From DVEG01 sp964405435 (lineage in GTDB: Bacteria; Cyanobacteriota; Cyanobacteriia; Cyanobacteriales; Oscillatoriaceae), in assembly GCA_964405435.1 (NCBI GenBank), contig CAYOOD010000007.1:56934-120933 (forward strand): a DNA stretch of 64,000 nucleotides. The letters are read 5' to 3'. Positions 35,545-44,440 of the stretch are shown here, in pieces. The notes below the pieces were generated by a model, which was given only the letters and a program-made list of their open reading frames with translations, did no database searches and had not been told where the DNA came from. The stretch's first letter is position 1. Every line of letters begins with the position of its first letter. Both the position numbers and the translations under genes were made by a program.

Positions 35545-36306
35545 TCAATGAGTCCGCGTCAAATCCAAAATCAAACTCGCCAACTCAGCAGTGGGGCCTA
35601 GCGGACTGGTTAGATGAAAATTCACGGGTGTATAGTGTTGAGAAAGATCGGCGACTTCTCGGGCGATCGCGTCCGTAATTCCCCCTGCAAATAGAAAGTA
35701 TGGCACGATTCCTATCTGCTGGCAGCCAATATTAACTAATTCTTCAACCCGCGATCGCCAACTCGGCGAGACAGACCAGTACGCCGCCACCGCGCCCAGT
35801 TGCGCCGCCATTTCCTCGATCGCCTGATGGCTGCCGGGGCGGCGACTGCCGTGAGAGAGCAAAATCCAAGCATCTGTTTTGACTCGCCCCATCTCAGAGG
35901 AGAGCAAGTCACCCACGCCGGGGTGAGCGCCCAAGTGAGGCCGCAGCTCGATTTTCACGTCCTCTCCCAAAGCTTCCCGGGCGATCGCCACCTCGGTTGG
36001 GATGTCCTCTGTAACGTGAACTCCCGGCAGGAGAAATAGCGGCAGCAGTTGCATCCGGTGCAAGCCGATGGCGCGGGTGCGCTTGCCAAATTGCTCGACT
36101 TGCTCAGCCAGAGAGATCGGGGCCAGCTCCAGGGTTCCAGTCCCCACCAGCGGCGCGCGATCGGGGCGGGGACGAGACGAAACAGCTTGCACCTCCCCAA
36201 ACAGTCCGCCTAACTTTTCCAAAGCCACTTGCGGGCGCGGGTCGCGGCTTCCGTGAGCCACCAGGAAATAACTCGATTCCAATTTCAAAATTGATTCTGA
36301 TATCAA
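35545..36306 (-). CDS. Sirohydrochlorin chelatase family protein (CbiX/SirB)
   Basis: 253 residues with two CbiX-type halves. The first starts FLVAHGSRDPRPQ and contains LLPLFLLPGVHVTEDIP with the metal-binding histidine; the second starts WILLSHGSRRPGSHQ and contains GIVPYFLFAGGITDAI, where the matching histidine is missing. This fits the two-domain long form, in which one half is catalytic. The enzyme inserts Fe (siroheme) or Co (B12 branch) into sirohydrochlorin. The only start is TTG 36306. It lies 101 bp downstream of a kinase-GUN4 gene on the same strand, repeating the kinase-GUN4/tetrapyrrole-gene arrangement at 4955-7624. Confidence 0.88.
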   Translation of the reverse strand: MISESILKLESSYFLVAHGSRDPRPQVALEKLGGLFGEVQAVSSRPRPDRAPLVGTGTLELAPISLAEQVEQFGKRTRAIGLHRMQLLPLFLLPGVHVTEDIPTEVAIAREALGEDVKIELRPHLGAHPGVGDLLSSEMGRVKTDAWILLSHGSRRPGSHQAIEEMAAQLGAVAAYWSVSPSWRSRVEELVNIGCQQIGIVPYFLFAGGITDAIAREVADLSQHYTPVNFHLTSPLGPTAELASLILDLTRTH

Positions 36307-36407
36307 TACTAAAACCTTATATTATACCCCAATTCAACCTACTTTCCTATCCCCTAATCTTCTAATCCCGGCAACGCTAAAGCCTCGCCCTCGACGTTGA
36401 AAAAACA

Positions 36408-37892
36408 CTAGCCAATCCCGCACCGATCCAGTTTCGCCGCCATTGCCCCAGCGTGCTGCCACCAGTGATATCCTCCGGACCAAGTGCGAGAGGGCAGGTG
36501 CCCGGGGGGCGCTTTGTAACTAAAGTTCAGCCCCTGAGCGGGAAACACGGGGTTGTGGGCTGGCCACCCGAGGCGATCGCAAAAACTGCCGTAATCTTCG
36601 CCCACTTCTTCATAAATGCGTTTTTGCACGCTAAAGCCAAATCGACCGCTGCTGTACTTCACCCAGAGCCGGTCAATCGTTTGCAAGTCCTCACACGGCA
36701 ATTCGGCGATATCGCGGCTGCTCAGATAACTGCCAGTACGCTTGCCGGCAGCCAGACACAAAACCGCCTTTGTTTCCGCATCGGCTTCTTTCCACTTTTT
36801 AGCAGCCAGAAAACCCCGCAATTTCGCGTAATCGATGCCCACCGCCGAGACGAGTTGGTCATTAGACGATCGAGACGCCGATCGCTGAAAAAGTTTGGCC
36901 AAAAGCGAAACGCGCGGGGTTGCCGCTGGCTGCGAGGGGGGAGAAGGCAAAACTTTTGCCGGAGATGGCTGAGCGAGTTTTGGTTTCTCGGGCTTGTCGA
37001 GAGCCTGCAACACTTCAGCCGCAGACTTGTAGCGATCGCTGACAGCCGTTTGCAGCAACTTATCCAAAACTTGACCCAAACGCAAGCGAACTTCGCGATC
37101 GGGCAGCTTGCCCAGAGCCGTTGTCGGCAAAAAATCGCGCCACAGAAAGCGATCGCTGCTCATATCAAACAAATTAGAAGGAGACACCCCAGTCAGCAGG
37201 TGAATGCACGTCAGCCCCAAACTATAGAGATCGCTCGCCGGCACCGCCTTGCCCCGCATTTGCTCCGGTGCCATATATTCGGGAGAGCCGATAATCGTGC
37301 CAGTGTGCAGCAGCGCCGTGCCCGCAAACAGCTTGGCAATCCCGAAATCGATCAGCACCAACTTAGAATCGCTGTGGCGGCGCATGATATTGGCAGGCTT
37401 GATGTCCCGGTGGATGATTTGCTGCTCGTGGATGTACTGCAGCACCGGCAGCAAATCTTGCAGCAATTGCCAAATCTGCAGCTCGCCGATCACCCCATTT
37501 TGCCTCAGTTCTTGGGCGAGAGTCTGCCCCTCAATCCACTCCTGAACTAAATAGAAGCGCTGATTTTCTTCAAAGTGGGCCAGTAAAGAGGGGATTTGGG
37601 GATGCTGGCCCAACTGATCCAAGCGCGCCGCTTCTTGGTGAAACAGCAAAATTGCTTTCTGGAAATTCTCTGTGCTTCCATCCTGAAAGTGGAGTTGCTT
37701 GATGACGCACCTGGGTTGTGAAGGGATATCTTCATCGACAGCCAAAAACGTTCGCCCAAACCCGCCCTGACCGATCGGCTGGAGCGATCGATACCGATCT
37801 TTTAGCCGCAACTTCGAGCCGCAGCTCTGACACACTTTGGCGGTATCGGGATTCAAGGGTTTCTCGCACCCTGGCAGGAGGCAGTAAGTCAT
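36408..37892 (-). CDS. Serine/threonine protein kinase with zinc ribbon and C-terminal GUN4 domain
   Basis: 494 residues. An N-terminal zinc ribbon (C4, C9, C21, C24) precedes the kinase (about 33-300) with IGQGGFGRTFLA, catalytic HRDIKPANIM, DFGIAK and SPEYMAPEQ. A Pro/Ser-rich linker leads to a GUN4 domain (about 350-490) with DYAKLRGFLA and QTIDRLWVKYSSGRFGFSVQ. No membrane segment. Compared with the kinase at 4955 it adds the zinc ribbon but shares the GUN4 end, so both may respond to a porphyrin (inference). The gene for a sirohydrochlorin chelatase follows 101 bp downstream on the same strand; a DUF4359 gene precedes it by 56 bp. Confidence 0.93.
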   Translation of the reverse strand: MTYCLLPGCEKPLNPDTAKVCQSCGSKLRLKDRYRSLQPIGQGGFGRTFLAVDEDIPSQPRCVIKQLHFQDGSTENFQKAILLFHQEAARLDQLGQHPQIPSLLAHFEENQRFYLVQEWIEGQTLAQELRQNGVIGELQIWQLLQDLLPVLQYIHEQQIIHRDIKPANIMRRHSDSKLVLIDFGIAKLFAGTALLHTGTIIGSPEYMAPEQMRGKAVPASDLYSLGLTCIHLLTGVSPSNLFDMSSDRFLWRDFLPTTALGKLPDREVRLRLGQVLDKLLQTAVSDRYKSAAEVLQALDKPEKPKLAQPSPAKVLPSPPSQPAATPRVSLLAKLFQRSASRSSNDQLVSAVGIDYAKLRGFLAAKKWKEADAETKAVLCLAAGKRTGSYLSSRDIAELPCEDLQTIDRLWVKYSSGRFGFSVQKRIYEEVGEDYGSFCDRLGWPAHNPVFPAQGLNFSYKAPPGHLPSRTWSGGYHWWQHAGAMAAKLDRCGIG

Positions 37893-37948
37893 AAACTCAT
37901 CAGCAATGGTAAGGGAGGGGATTTTTACCCAGCATAAAAGCTTTGGCC

Positions 37949-38347
37949 CTATTTCTGCTTAGCTTTGTAGATATAAAAGCTTTGAAACACGCCCACCGTT
38001 TCAAACTGGTAAGACGGCAACCCCGACAGCACCGAGTTCAACCCAGACGGCAACAAGCGGTTCAGGGACAACTCCGTTTTGTAGACGCTAAACAAGATAA
38101 AATCTTGTCGCTGCGTGCTGGCGGCGATAACTTTCTGAATGTCAGAGCGCCCAGCATCTACCGTTGAGACACATCCGTCTCTGAGTATGGCTGCTTTTTG
38201 GCAGACTTTTTCTTTAACGTACTCGCTCAACTTCTCAGCCGCATACTCGTCATAGGCGGGCTGGTTGGGATTGGTAAGGGCCATCGCCGCCCCCAACCCC
38301 AGTAAAGTGACTCCTGTCACCAAAATGGCCATCTTTAAACCCTTCAT
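37949..38347 (-). CDS. DUF4359 family protein
   Basis: 132 residues. An N-terminal hydrophobic segment (about 5-25) acts as signal or anchor, followed by TNPNQPAYDEYAAEKLSEYV, the typical DUF4359 beginning, and two cysteines (C49 and C59) that could form a disulfide in the periplasm. The C-terminal part is beta-rich with a FQSFYIYK end. Function unknown; found in cyanobacteria. It is co-directional with the kinase-GUN4 gene 56 bp downstream. Confidence 0.78.
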   Translation of the reverse strand: MKGLKMAILVTGVTLLGLGAAMALTNPNQPAYDEYAAEKLSEYVKEKVCQKAAILRDGCVSTVDAGRSDIQKVIAASTQRQDFILFSVYKTELSLNRLLPSGLNSVLSGLPSYQFETVGVFQSFYIYKAKQK

Positions 38348-38509
38348 ACGCCCCCCAGCGCCGATTTTTCAGCTCAGACTACCCATTTGCCCGCCCGAAT
38401 TCCGCAATCCGGGTACGAGCGCCCTGGATGATTTAAAAATTTTATAGGAAATTTTTTTGGCAAGTAGTAGATCGTTCGACGGATACTATGCTATAGTAGT
38501 TATCGCAAT

Positions 38510-38583
38510 GGCGAGCGTAGCCAAGTGGTTAAGGCAGAGGATTGTGGTTCCTCCACCCGTGGGTTCGAATCCCATCGTTCGCC
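38510..38583 (+). tRNA. tRNA-His (GTG)
   Basis: A complete cloverleaf: acceptor stem GCGAGCG with CGTTCGC, plus the extra G at position -1 (38510) opposite C73, a hallmark of tRNA-His. The anticodon loop TTGTGGT has anticodon GTG, and the T-loop is TTCGAAT. CCA is not encoded. Confidence 0.96.
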
Positions 38584-39072
38584 CTACTAATACGAGGACT
38601 CAAGCGAGTCCCGGTAAAGCCGCAAGGTGCCATCAATTGAGTATTGTTAAATTTACTGTCATATTTCAGCAGCGATCGACCTGTTCGCTGAGTGGGGCAG
38701 GAGCAACCGCGCCTCGGGCGCGAGAACGCGCAAAGATTAGTTAAACTTATCTAGGCAAGTCATATTATCGGCGGAGTCTGGTGTAAGATATCGACTCGCG
38801 ATCGCCCCAGACAGCGTGAGGCAGGGGAACTTGCGATCGGGAGTGTCTATCTCAACTAGCGGAGCGCCCTTCCTGCCACAAGCGCGAGAAAGGCGATGTG
38901 CTGCGCTAAGCTTAAGCTTCACGCCAGCAGGCAGCAGTTCAGATGGGACACAGACCTGCTGACATGCTCGTCAAGGCTTGTCACTCTCTAAAATTGAAAT
39001 GCTTGGGATTTGTTGAGGGCAACTGGTAAAACAGCAGTTGGGGAGAGCAATGTACGGAGGAACCAAGAGACT
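38584..39072. other. Intergenic region between tRNA-His and exbB
   Basis: About 490 bp without a protein-like frame or recognised RNA. Contains HIP1-type sites. It should carry the exbB promoter. A GGAGG at 39056-39060 lies 12 bases before the chosen GTG start. Confidence 0.5.
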
Positions 39073-39900
39073 GTGAATTCTCTAGAAAACTTTCAGAACT
39101 TTCCGATCGTCGAGATAATCATCAAAGGCGGCCTGCTGGTGATGGTGCCGCTGATGATTTTGTCGGTTATGTCCCTCGCTACGATCGTCGAGCGGCTGCT
39201 GTTCTGGTTTCGCATCCTGACCAAAGAGCAGGAGATCGTCAATCGAATTCTAGAGGCGGCTCGTTACGATTGGGGAGTGGCCAGCGAGATTGCCAGACAA
39301 GCCTACAAGCAGCCAATCGGGCGATTTCTCTACGCGCCCCTGCGACTGCAAAACCCCGATCCCGAACTGTTTCGCCTCGCCCTCGAGGCGGCAGCAGATG
39401 AGGAATTGGCCGGCATGAGGCGGGGCGACAAGATATTAGAAGCCGTGATTGCCCTCGCTCCCTTGTTGGGATTGTTAGGTACAGTTCTGGGATTGATTCA
39501 ATCTCTCGGTTCGATTCGCCTCGGGGATTTGGGGACGTCTTCGACGGCGGGAGTCACCACGGGGATTGGCGAAGCGCTGATCACGACTGCCACCGGGATG
39601 ATTGTGGCCATTATCAGCCTCACCTTCTATCGCCTCTTTCAAGGATTTTTGTTCAAGCAAATCAAGGTTTTCCGCAGGGCAGGCAATGAATTGGAGCTGC
39701 TGTACCGGCAGTTTTGGCCTCAAGCGAACAAGCCTGGTTATGAGCGAGAGAATAATGGCAGTGTTCGCCCGTCAGAAATGCCCAAAGACCGTTCCGAGCG
39801 GCCTAAAAAAGCGCTCAAGCAGGCTGCGCCGCCGGAGGAGTCCAGCCATTTAGAGGATTCTAATGGAGCTGAATCTTCTGAAGCTGAGGAGGGGAAATAG
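39073..39900 (+). CDS. exbB: MotA/TolQ/ExbB proton-channel family protein
   Basis: 275 residues from GTG 39073; the open frame to 39010 is preceded by no better start. Three membrane helices (about 15-40, 130-155, 170-195). The family core is EAVIALAPLLGLLGTVLGLIQS followed by GIGEALITTATGMIVAI, the ExbB/TolQ helices that line the proton path. The C-terminal ~55 residues are charged and disordered. ExbB with ExbD powers TonB-dependent uptake in the outer membrane. exbD follows 131 bp downstream; no tonB gene is near. Confidence 0.93.
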   Translation: MNSLENFQNFPIVEIIIKGGLLVMVPLMILSVMSLATIVERLLFWFRILTKEQEIVNRILEAARYDWGVASEIARQAYKQPIGRFLYAPLRLQNPDPELFRLALEAAADEELAGMRRGDKILEAVIALAPLLGLLGTVLGLIQSLGSIRLGDLGTSSTAGVTTGIGEALITTATGMIVAIISLTFYRLFQGFLFKQIKVFRRAGNELELLYRQFWPQANKPGYERENNGSVRPSEMPKDRSERPKKALKQAAPPEESSHLEDSNGAESSEAEEGK

Positions 39901-40031
39901 TGCTCGTGACGCGCTTTGCTAACGCGATAGCGAATCGCCGAACTGATGGATAATAGGCCACGGCGGCGGCGATCGCTCTCCCGATCGAACTGAATTTTCC
40001 CCATCCCTGCACGCGCTTACTCTTTATATTT

Positions 40032-40655
40032 ATGAAAATTAACCTGGATACTCCCGGCGAAGAGGTTCGGATCGAGCTGGTTCCATTAATTGACGTTATC
40101 TTTTGCATCCTGACGTTTTTCTTAATCGCTGCCCTGCAGCTAACCCGCCAGCAGGCGATTACGGTGGATTTGCCCAAAGCCCGCACCGGGCAGGGACAGG
40201 CGCGGGAGATGTTGATCGTCAGCCTTTTTAATGGCCAAACCTACATCGAGAAACAGCTCGTCAGTCGCGATCGCCTGTTTGAGGAAGTCAAGCAGTACCA
40301 CCAGAAGAATCCTGCGGGCGTGACGGTTCTGTATGCGTCCAAAGACGCGCGCTACAACGACGTGGTGCAGGTGCTGGATATGCTGCGCGTGGCGGGGCGC
40401 GATCGCGTCGCCCTGGCTACCTTGCCCGGTTCCGACAGTCAACCATCCAGCCCCAGCCCCCAAGTTCCCTTCAATCCCGCCTTTCCCAACTTGAACCTGC
40501 CCCCGCTGTCTCCGTCGGGCGCTCCCGCTACTGGCACCCCCCTCGATCCCAGTCAATTGCCCCTGCCTGCTAATCCCGCAGCACCCGCTCTGCCCAATCC
40601 CGCTGCTCCCGCGCCGGCTGGTGGTGCTTCTTCGGCTCCCGAGGCTGCCGAATAG
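40032..40655 (+). CDS. exbD: ExbD/TolR-family biopolymer transport protein
   Basis: 207 residues. Short cytoplasmic start, one membrane helix (about 18-38) with the essential proton-accepting aspartate in VPLIDVIFCILTFF, then the periplasmic ExbD domain (about 45-135) with VTVLYASKDARYNDVVQVLD. The last ~65 residues are a Pro/Ala/Ser-rich tail, longer than in typical ExbD, which may reach into the peptidoglycan. Pairs with exbB upstream. Confidence 0.93.
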   Translation: MKINLDTPGEEVRIELVPLIDVIFCILTFFLIAALQLTRQQAITVDLPKARTGQGQAREMLIVSLFNGQTYIEKQLVSRDRLFEEVKQYHQKNPAGVTVLYASKDARYNDVVQVLDMLRVAGRDRVALATLPGSDSQPSSPSPQVPFNPAFPNLNLPPLSPSGAPATGTPLDPSQLPLPANPAAPALPNPAAPAPAGGASSAPEAAE

Positions 40656-40819
40656 GATCGATTTTGGCAGCGAAACTCCGGTAAGATATCCTTAATCCGC
40701 TTGATTGAGGTCGAGGGCGGCTCAGCCAAGCGATCGAAAATGTAGGAAACTGACTGGCTGAGCAAGATAGTCAATCGCCATTATGCGGATAAAAGGTTTC
40801 AACTGAGGAGCCATCTGGA

Positions 40820-42154
40820 ATGGACAACCGCGCCGCCGAAATACAAGAAAAAATTCGCCAGCAATTTGATACCGCCCCTTATCCCAGAGATCCGCTGGAC
40901 GCATCTCCAAAAGATGATGCGAATTTTCTATTTATTCACAACTTGGCAACCTCCTACTATTTAAGAAATCAAAAAGTTATAGCAACGGAAGGAAAAGTTA
41001 TCTTAGATGCAGGCTGCGGCAGCGGCTATAAAGCCTTGGCTTTGGCAGAAGCCAATCCCGGGGCAAAAATTGTGGGAATTGACTTGTCAGAAGAGTCGGT
41101 AAAATTAGCCCGACAGCGCTTGCCATACCACGGCTTCAATAATGCAGAGTTTCGCGCGATTTCTGTAGAAAAATTGCCCGAATTGGGTTTGCAGTTTGAT
41201 TATATTAATTGCGACGAAGTTCTCTATCTTTTGCCCGATATAGTTTTAGGTTTGCAGGCGATGAAGTCTGTTTTGAAGCCGGATGGAATCATCCGAGCCA
41301 ATCTCCACAGTTCCCTACAGCGAACTTACTTCTACAGGGCTCAGGCAGTTTTTAAAATAATGGGATTGATGGACGCTCCTCCAGACAAGTTGGAGATAGA
41401 ATTGGTCCGGGAAACCATGCAAGCTTTGAGAAATGAAGTCATAGTAAAGCAAAAAACCTGGACACCTCTGGACGATCGCGAAGACGAGCGGGTGCTGTCC
41501 AATCACCTGCTGCTAGGAGATAAAGGAACGACGATTCCTCAACTTTTCTCGGCGTTGAACGCTGCGGATTTAGAGTTTATTGACATGGTGAATTGGCGGC
41601 GGTGGGAATTGATGGATCTGTTTAAAAATCCTGACGACTTGCCCGCCTTTCTGGGAATGAGCCTGCCAGAAATTTCTGTCGAAGAGCGACTGCGCTTGTT
41701 TGAGCTGTTACACCCCATCCACCGCCTGCTGGACTTTTGGTGCGGCCATCCGGATCGGGCTATTCCCTTTGTGCCAGTTGCGGAGTGGGAGAACGCGGAC
41801 TGGCAAGGAGCCAGAGTCCACCTGCACCCGCAGTTGAGAACGCCACAAGTTAAGGATGACCTGATCGAGTGCATCCGCAAGCACAAACCTTTTGAAATCA
41901 GCGCTTATATCCCCCTACCGACGACAGTGCCGATATTAATAGATAGCAGTATAGCGGCTTGCCTGCTGCCGCTGTGGGAGGGGGCGCAACCGTTTTCTGC
42001 GTTGGTGGAGCGATGGCTGGCAGTCAGACCGCTGGATCTGGCAACTCTAGAGCCAGCGAGCGAACAAAGGGCGTTTGATGAGGTCAAGGAACTGTTGAGC
42101 CGGCTGGAAACTTTTTTGTACGTTCTATTGGAACGTTCGCAGTCAGAAGGCTGA
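40820..42154 (+). CDS. SAM-dependent methyltransferase with C-terminal extension, copy 1
   Basis: 444 residues. Class I methyltransferase (about 50-180): motif I VILDAGCGSGYKALAL (60-75), acidic motif II VGIDLSEES, and INCDEVLYLLPD at motif IV. A conserved N-terminal stretch QQFDTAPYPR precedes it. The C-terminal ~200 residues (from about 255) are a helical domain of unknown function. Such proteins in cyanobacteria are annotated only as methyltransferases; the substrate is unknown. The ATG has an upstream GAGGAG. A paralogue follows 99 bp downstream, then a type IV pilin gene, so a pilin or other surface protein is a possible substrate (inference). Confidence 0.88.
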   Translation: MDNRAAEIQEKIRQQFDTAPYPRDPLDASPKDDANFLFIHNLATSYYLRNQKVIATEGKVILDAGCGSGYKALALAEANPGAKIVGIDLSEESVKLARQRLPYHGFNNAEFRAISVEKLPELGLQFDYINCDEVLYLLPDIVLGLQAMKSVLKPDGIIRANLHSSLQRTYFYRAQAVFKIMGLMDAPPDKLEIELVRETMQALRNEVIVKQKTWTPLDDREDERVLSNHLLLGDKGTTIPQLFSALNAADLEFIDMVNWRRWELMDLFKNPDDLPAFLGMSLPEISVEERLRLFELLHPIHRLLDFWCGHPDRAIPFVPVAEWENADWQGARVHLHPQLRTPQVKDDLIECIRKHKPFEISAYIPLPTTVPILIDSSIAACLLPLWEGAQPFSALVERWLAVRPLDLATLEPASEQRAFDEVKELLSRLETFLYVLLERSQSEG

Positions 42155-42253
42155 AAGATGGCTGTACGGGCAGTCTGGGGAGCGATCGACACAGAACGAT
42201 CGGGCGCGTGAAAATTCTCCGCGTCCGATCGCCCTGAACTTTCAAAGGAGTTA

Positions 42254-43597
42254 TTGAGAATGGACAAGCAAGACGTCGAAGCGATCGAGAAAATTCGCCA
42301 GCAATTTGATACCGCCCCTTATCCCAGAAGACCTCTAGAATCCACTCCTAAAGATGACCCAAGTTTTCTCTTTTTTCACAACCTGGTTACTCCCTACTAT
42401 TTAAGAAACCAAAAAATCATACAAACTGAAGGAAAAGTCATTCTAGATGCAGGCTGCGGCAGCGGCTACAAAGCCCTCGCCTTAGCCGAAGCCAACCCGG
42501 GCGCGAAAATTGTGGGAATTGACATCTCAGAGGAGTCCGTCAACCTCGCTAGACAGCGCTTGCAATACCACGGATTTGAAGCTGCCGAATTCTACGCCCC
42601 TGTTTCCCTTGAAGAATTGCCCCAGTTGGGTTTAGAGTTCGACTATATCAACTGCGACGAAGTTCTCTATCTCCTCCCCGATATTGCGAAAGGACTGCAG
42701 GGGATGAAGTCGCTTCTAAAACCCGATGGAATCATCCGTGCCAATCTCCACAGTTCCCTACAGCGAACCTATTATTTTCGGGCTCAAGAAGTCTTCAAGA
42801 TGATGGGGTTGATGGATGAAAACCCGCGAGAACTCGAAATGGATGTGGCGCGGCAAATCATGGTGGCGTTGAGAGATGAAGTTCTGCTCAAGGCTAGAAC
42901 CTGGGTGCCGGACAAAGCAGACGATGAAGAGTGGATACTGATGAATTATTTGTTTCAGGGAGATAAAGGCTACACGATCCCTGAAATGTTCGCCGCCCTG
43001 AACTCTGTAGATTTAGAGTTTATCAGCATGGTGAATTGGCGGCGGTGGGAATTGATGGATCTGTTTAAAAATCCTGACGACTTGCCCGCCTTTCTGGGAA
43101 TGAGCCTGCCAGAAATTTCTGTCGAAGAGCGACTGCGCTTGTTTGAGCTGTTACACCCCATCCACCGCCTGCTGGACTTTTGGTGCGGCCATCCGGATCG
43201 GGCTATTCCCTTTGTGCCAGTTGCGGAGTGGGAGAACGCGGACTGGCAAGGAGCCAGAGTCCACCTGCACCCGCAGTTGAGAACGCCAAAGGTTAAGGAC
43301 GATCTGATCGAGTGCATCCGCAAGCACAAACCTTTTGAAATCAGCGCTTATCTCCCCCTGCCCGCAACAGTTCCTATTGCTATAGATAGCAGTGTGGCGG
43401 CTTGCCTGCTGCCGCTGTGGGAGGGGGCGCAGCCGCTCTCTGCGTTGGTCGCTCGCTCGCTCCAAGTCAGACCGCTGGATCTGGTTACCCTAGAGCCAGC
43501 GGACGAACGGAGGGCCTTTGATGAAGTCAAGGAACTGTTGAATCGGCTGGAAACCTTTGTGTACGTTCTGTTGGAACCTGCGGTGCCGGACGACTAA
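42254..43597 (+). CDS. SAM-dependent methyltransferase with C-terminal extension, copy 2
   Basis: 447 residues, closely related to the gene just upstream. Motif I ILDAGCGSGYKALALA and IVGIDISEESV are conserved; the catalytic half differs at many positions while a 261-bp block in the C-terminal half is identical to copy 1. The ATG is preceded by AAAGGAG. Copy 2 ends 206 bp before pilA. Substrate unknown. The retention of two copies with diverged N-termini suggests different targets or partners for a shared C-terminal domain. Confidence 0.88.
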   Translation: MRMDKQDVEAIEKIRQQFDTAPYPRRPLESTPKDDPSFLFFHNLVTPYYLRNQKIIQTEGKVILDAGCGSGYKALALAEANPGAKIVGIDISEESVNLARQRLQYHGFEAAEFYAPVSLEELPQLGLEFDYINCDEVLYLLPDIAKGLQGMKSLLKPDGIIRANLHSSLQRTYYFRAQEVFKMMGLMDENPRELEMDVARQIMVALRDEVLLKARTWVPDKADDEEWILMNYLFQGDKGYTIPEMFAALNSVDLEFISMVNWRRWELMDLFKNPDDLPAFLGMSLPEISVEERLRLFELLHPIHRLLDFWCGHPDRAIPFVPVAEWENADWQGARVHLHPQLRTPKVKDDLIECIRKHKPFEISAYLPLPATVPIAIDSSVAACLLPLWEGAQPLSALVARSLQVRPLDLVTLEPADERRAFDEVKELLNRLETFVYVLLEPAVPDD

Positions 43598-43609
43598 ACG
43601 AGGGAGAGG

Positions 43610-43750
43610 AAAATTTTTGGCGAAGGTGATATGAAAGCGATCGCTCGTGGGTAAGATATTACTTTTAGGCGATTTCGGAAATAGACGTCTCACAGACCGA
43701 GAAAAAAATTTTTGCCGAGGGTGATATGAAATGGAGGAGGAGTGGGTAAG
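43610..43750 (+). repeat. Two 46-bp direct repeats upstream of pilA
   Basis: Copy one is 43610-43655 and copy two 43705-43750, offset exactly 95 bp. They share aaaatttttgscgarggtgatatgaaa at the left and tgggtaag at the right. The middle differs: copy one has gcgatcgctc (HIP1), copy two tggaggagga. Both lie in the pilA leader or promoter region and may be duplicated regulatory sites. Confidence 0.7.
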
Positions 43751-43803
43751 TTAGACTCAGGAGTTAAAAAGCAAGCATCCCACACCTCAAGGAGAAGTCA
43801 CTT

Positions 43804-44328
43804 ATGAAGACCGAATTTAAAGCCAAGTTCCTGCAACACCTCAACGAAAAAAGACAAGACAAGGGTTTCACCCTAATTGAACTGCTGGTTGTGGTTATCA
43901 TCATCGGGATTCTGGCTGCTGTCGCTCTGCCTTCTCTCCTCAGCCAAACGAACAAAGCCAAGCAGGCTGAAGCCAGACAAAACATCGGTGCGATGAACCG
44001 CGCTCAACAAGCATTCTTCTTGGAAAAGAATACATTTACAACCGACTTCGCAGCCCTGGGTGTTGGGATCAAAACCCAAACAACCAACTTCAAGTACACG
44101 ATTGGCGGCTCTGAAAACACGGTCATCAGCAACATGGCAGAAGGGATCGGCAGCAAAACCCTGAAAGCTTATGTAGGCGCAGTCGGTACGATCACTTCCG
44201 GTACGGGTACTGGTACTGAAGTTCTCACGCAAGCCATCTTGTGCGAATCCAACGATCCCGGCGTCACACCTGCTGCAGCAGCGAACATCAACGACTGCGC
44301 GACTGGTTATAAGAACCTGGGCAAGTAA
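43804..44328 (+). CDS. pilA: Type IV pilin (PilA-like)
   Basis: 174 residues with a 21-residue class III leader. PilD would cut after G21 in DKG-FTLIELLVV, leaving the N-methylated Phe and conserved Glu5 (E26). The hydrophobic N-terminal helix leads to a globular domain with two cysteines (C147, C165), forming the C-terminal disulfide loop. A Thr/Ser/Gly-rich stretch (about 128-138) is exposed-looking and could be an O-glycosylation site. AAGGAG lies 8 nt before the ATG. It stands alone with its own terminator, inside a cluster of methyl- and glycosyltransferases. It could be the major pilin or one of several minor pilins; the genome context is not visible. Confidence 0.88.
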   Translation: MKTEFKAKFLQHLNEKRQDKGFTLIELLVVVIIIGILAAVALPSLLSQTNKAKQAEARQNIGAMNRAQQAFFLEKNTFTTDFAALGVGIKTQTTNFKYTIGGSENTVISNMAEGIGSKTLKAYVGAVGTITSGTGTGTEVLTQAILCESNDPGVTPAAAANINDCATGYKNLGK

Positions 44329-44379
44329 GGGTATTTGTCTGGTTTAGGTTCTGGCGCGTGCCAGCAGAATTTATTCTTG

Positions 44380-44410
44380 AAAGGAGTAGCGTTCGCGCGC
44401 TACTCCTTTT
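44380..44410 (+). terminator. pilA terminator
   Basis: A perfect 12-bp stem aaaggagtagcg (44380-44391) with cgctactccttt (44398-44409), a 6-nt loop, then a short T-run. It starts 51 bp after the pilA stop and 60 bp before the next gene. Confidence 0.8.
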
Positions 44411-44440
44411 GATGTTAAAGTCAAGTTGGAAATAGTTTTT

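Noticed and set aside
36453..37550. 365-codon plus-strand frame
   Set aside because: It lies wholly opposite the second kinase-GUN4 gene, whose kinase and GUN4 motifs are unambiguous. The frame is Arg/Gln-rich noise.
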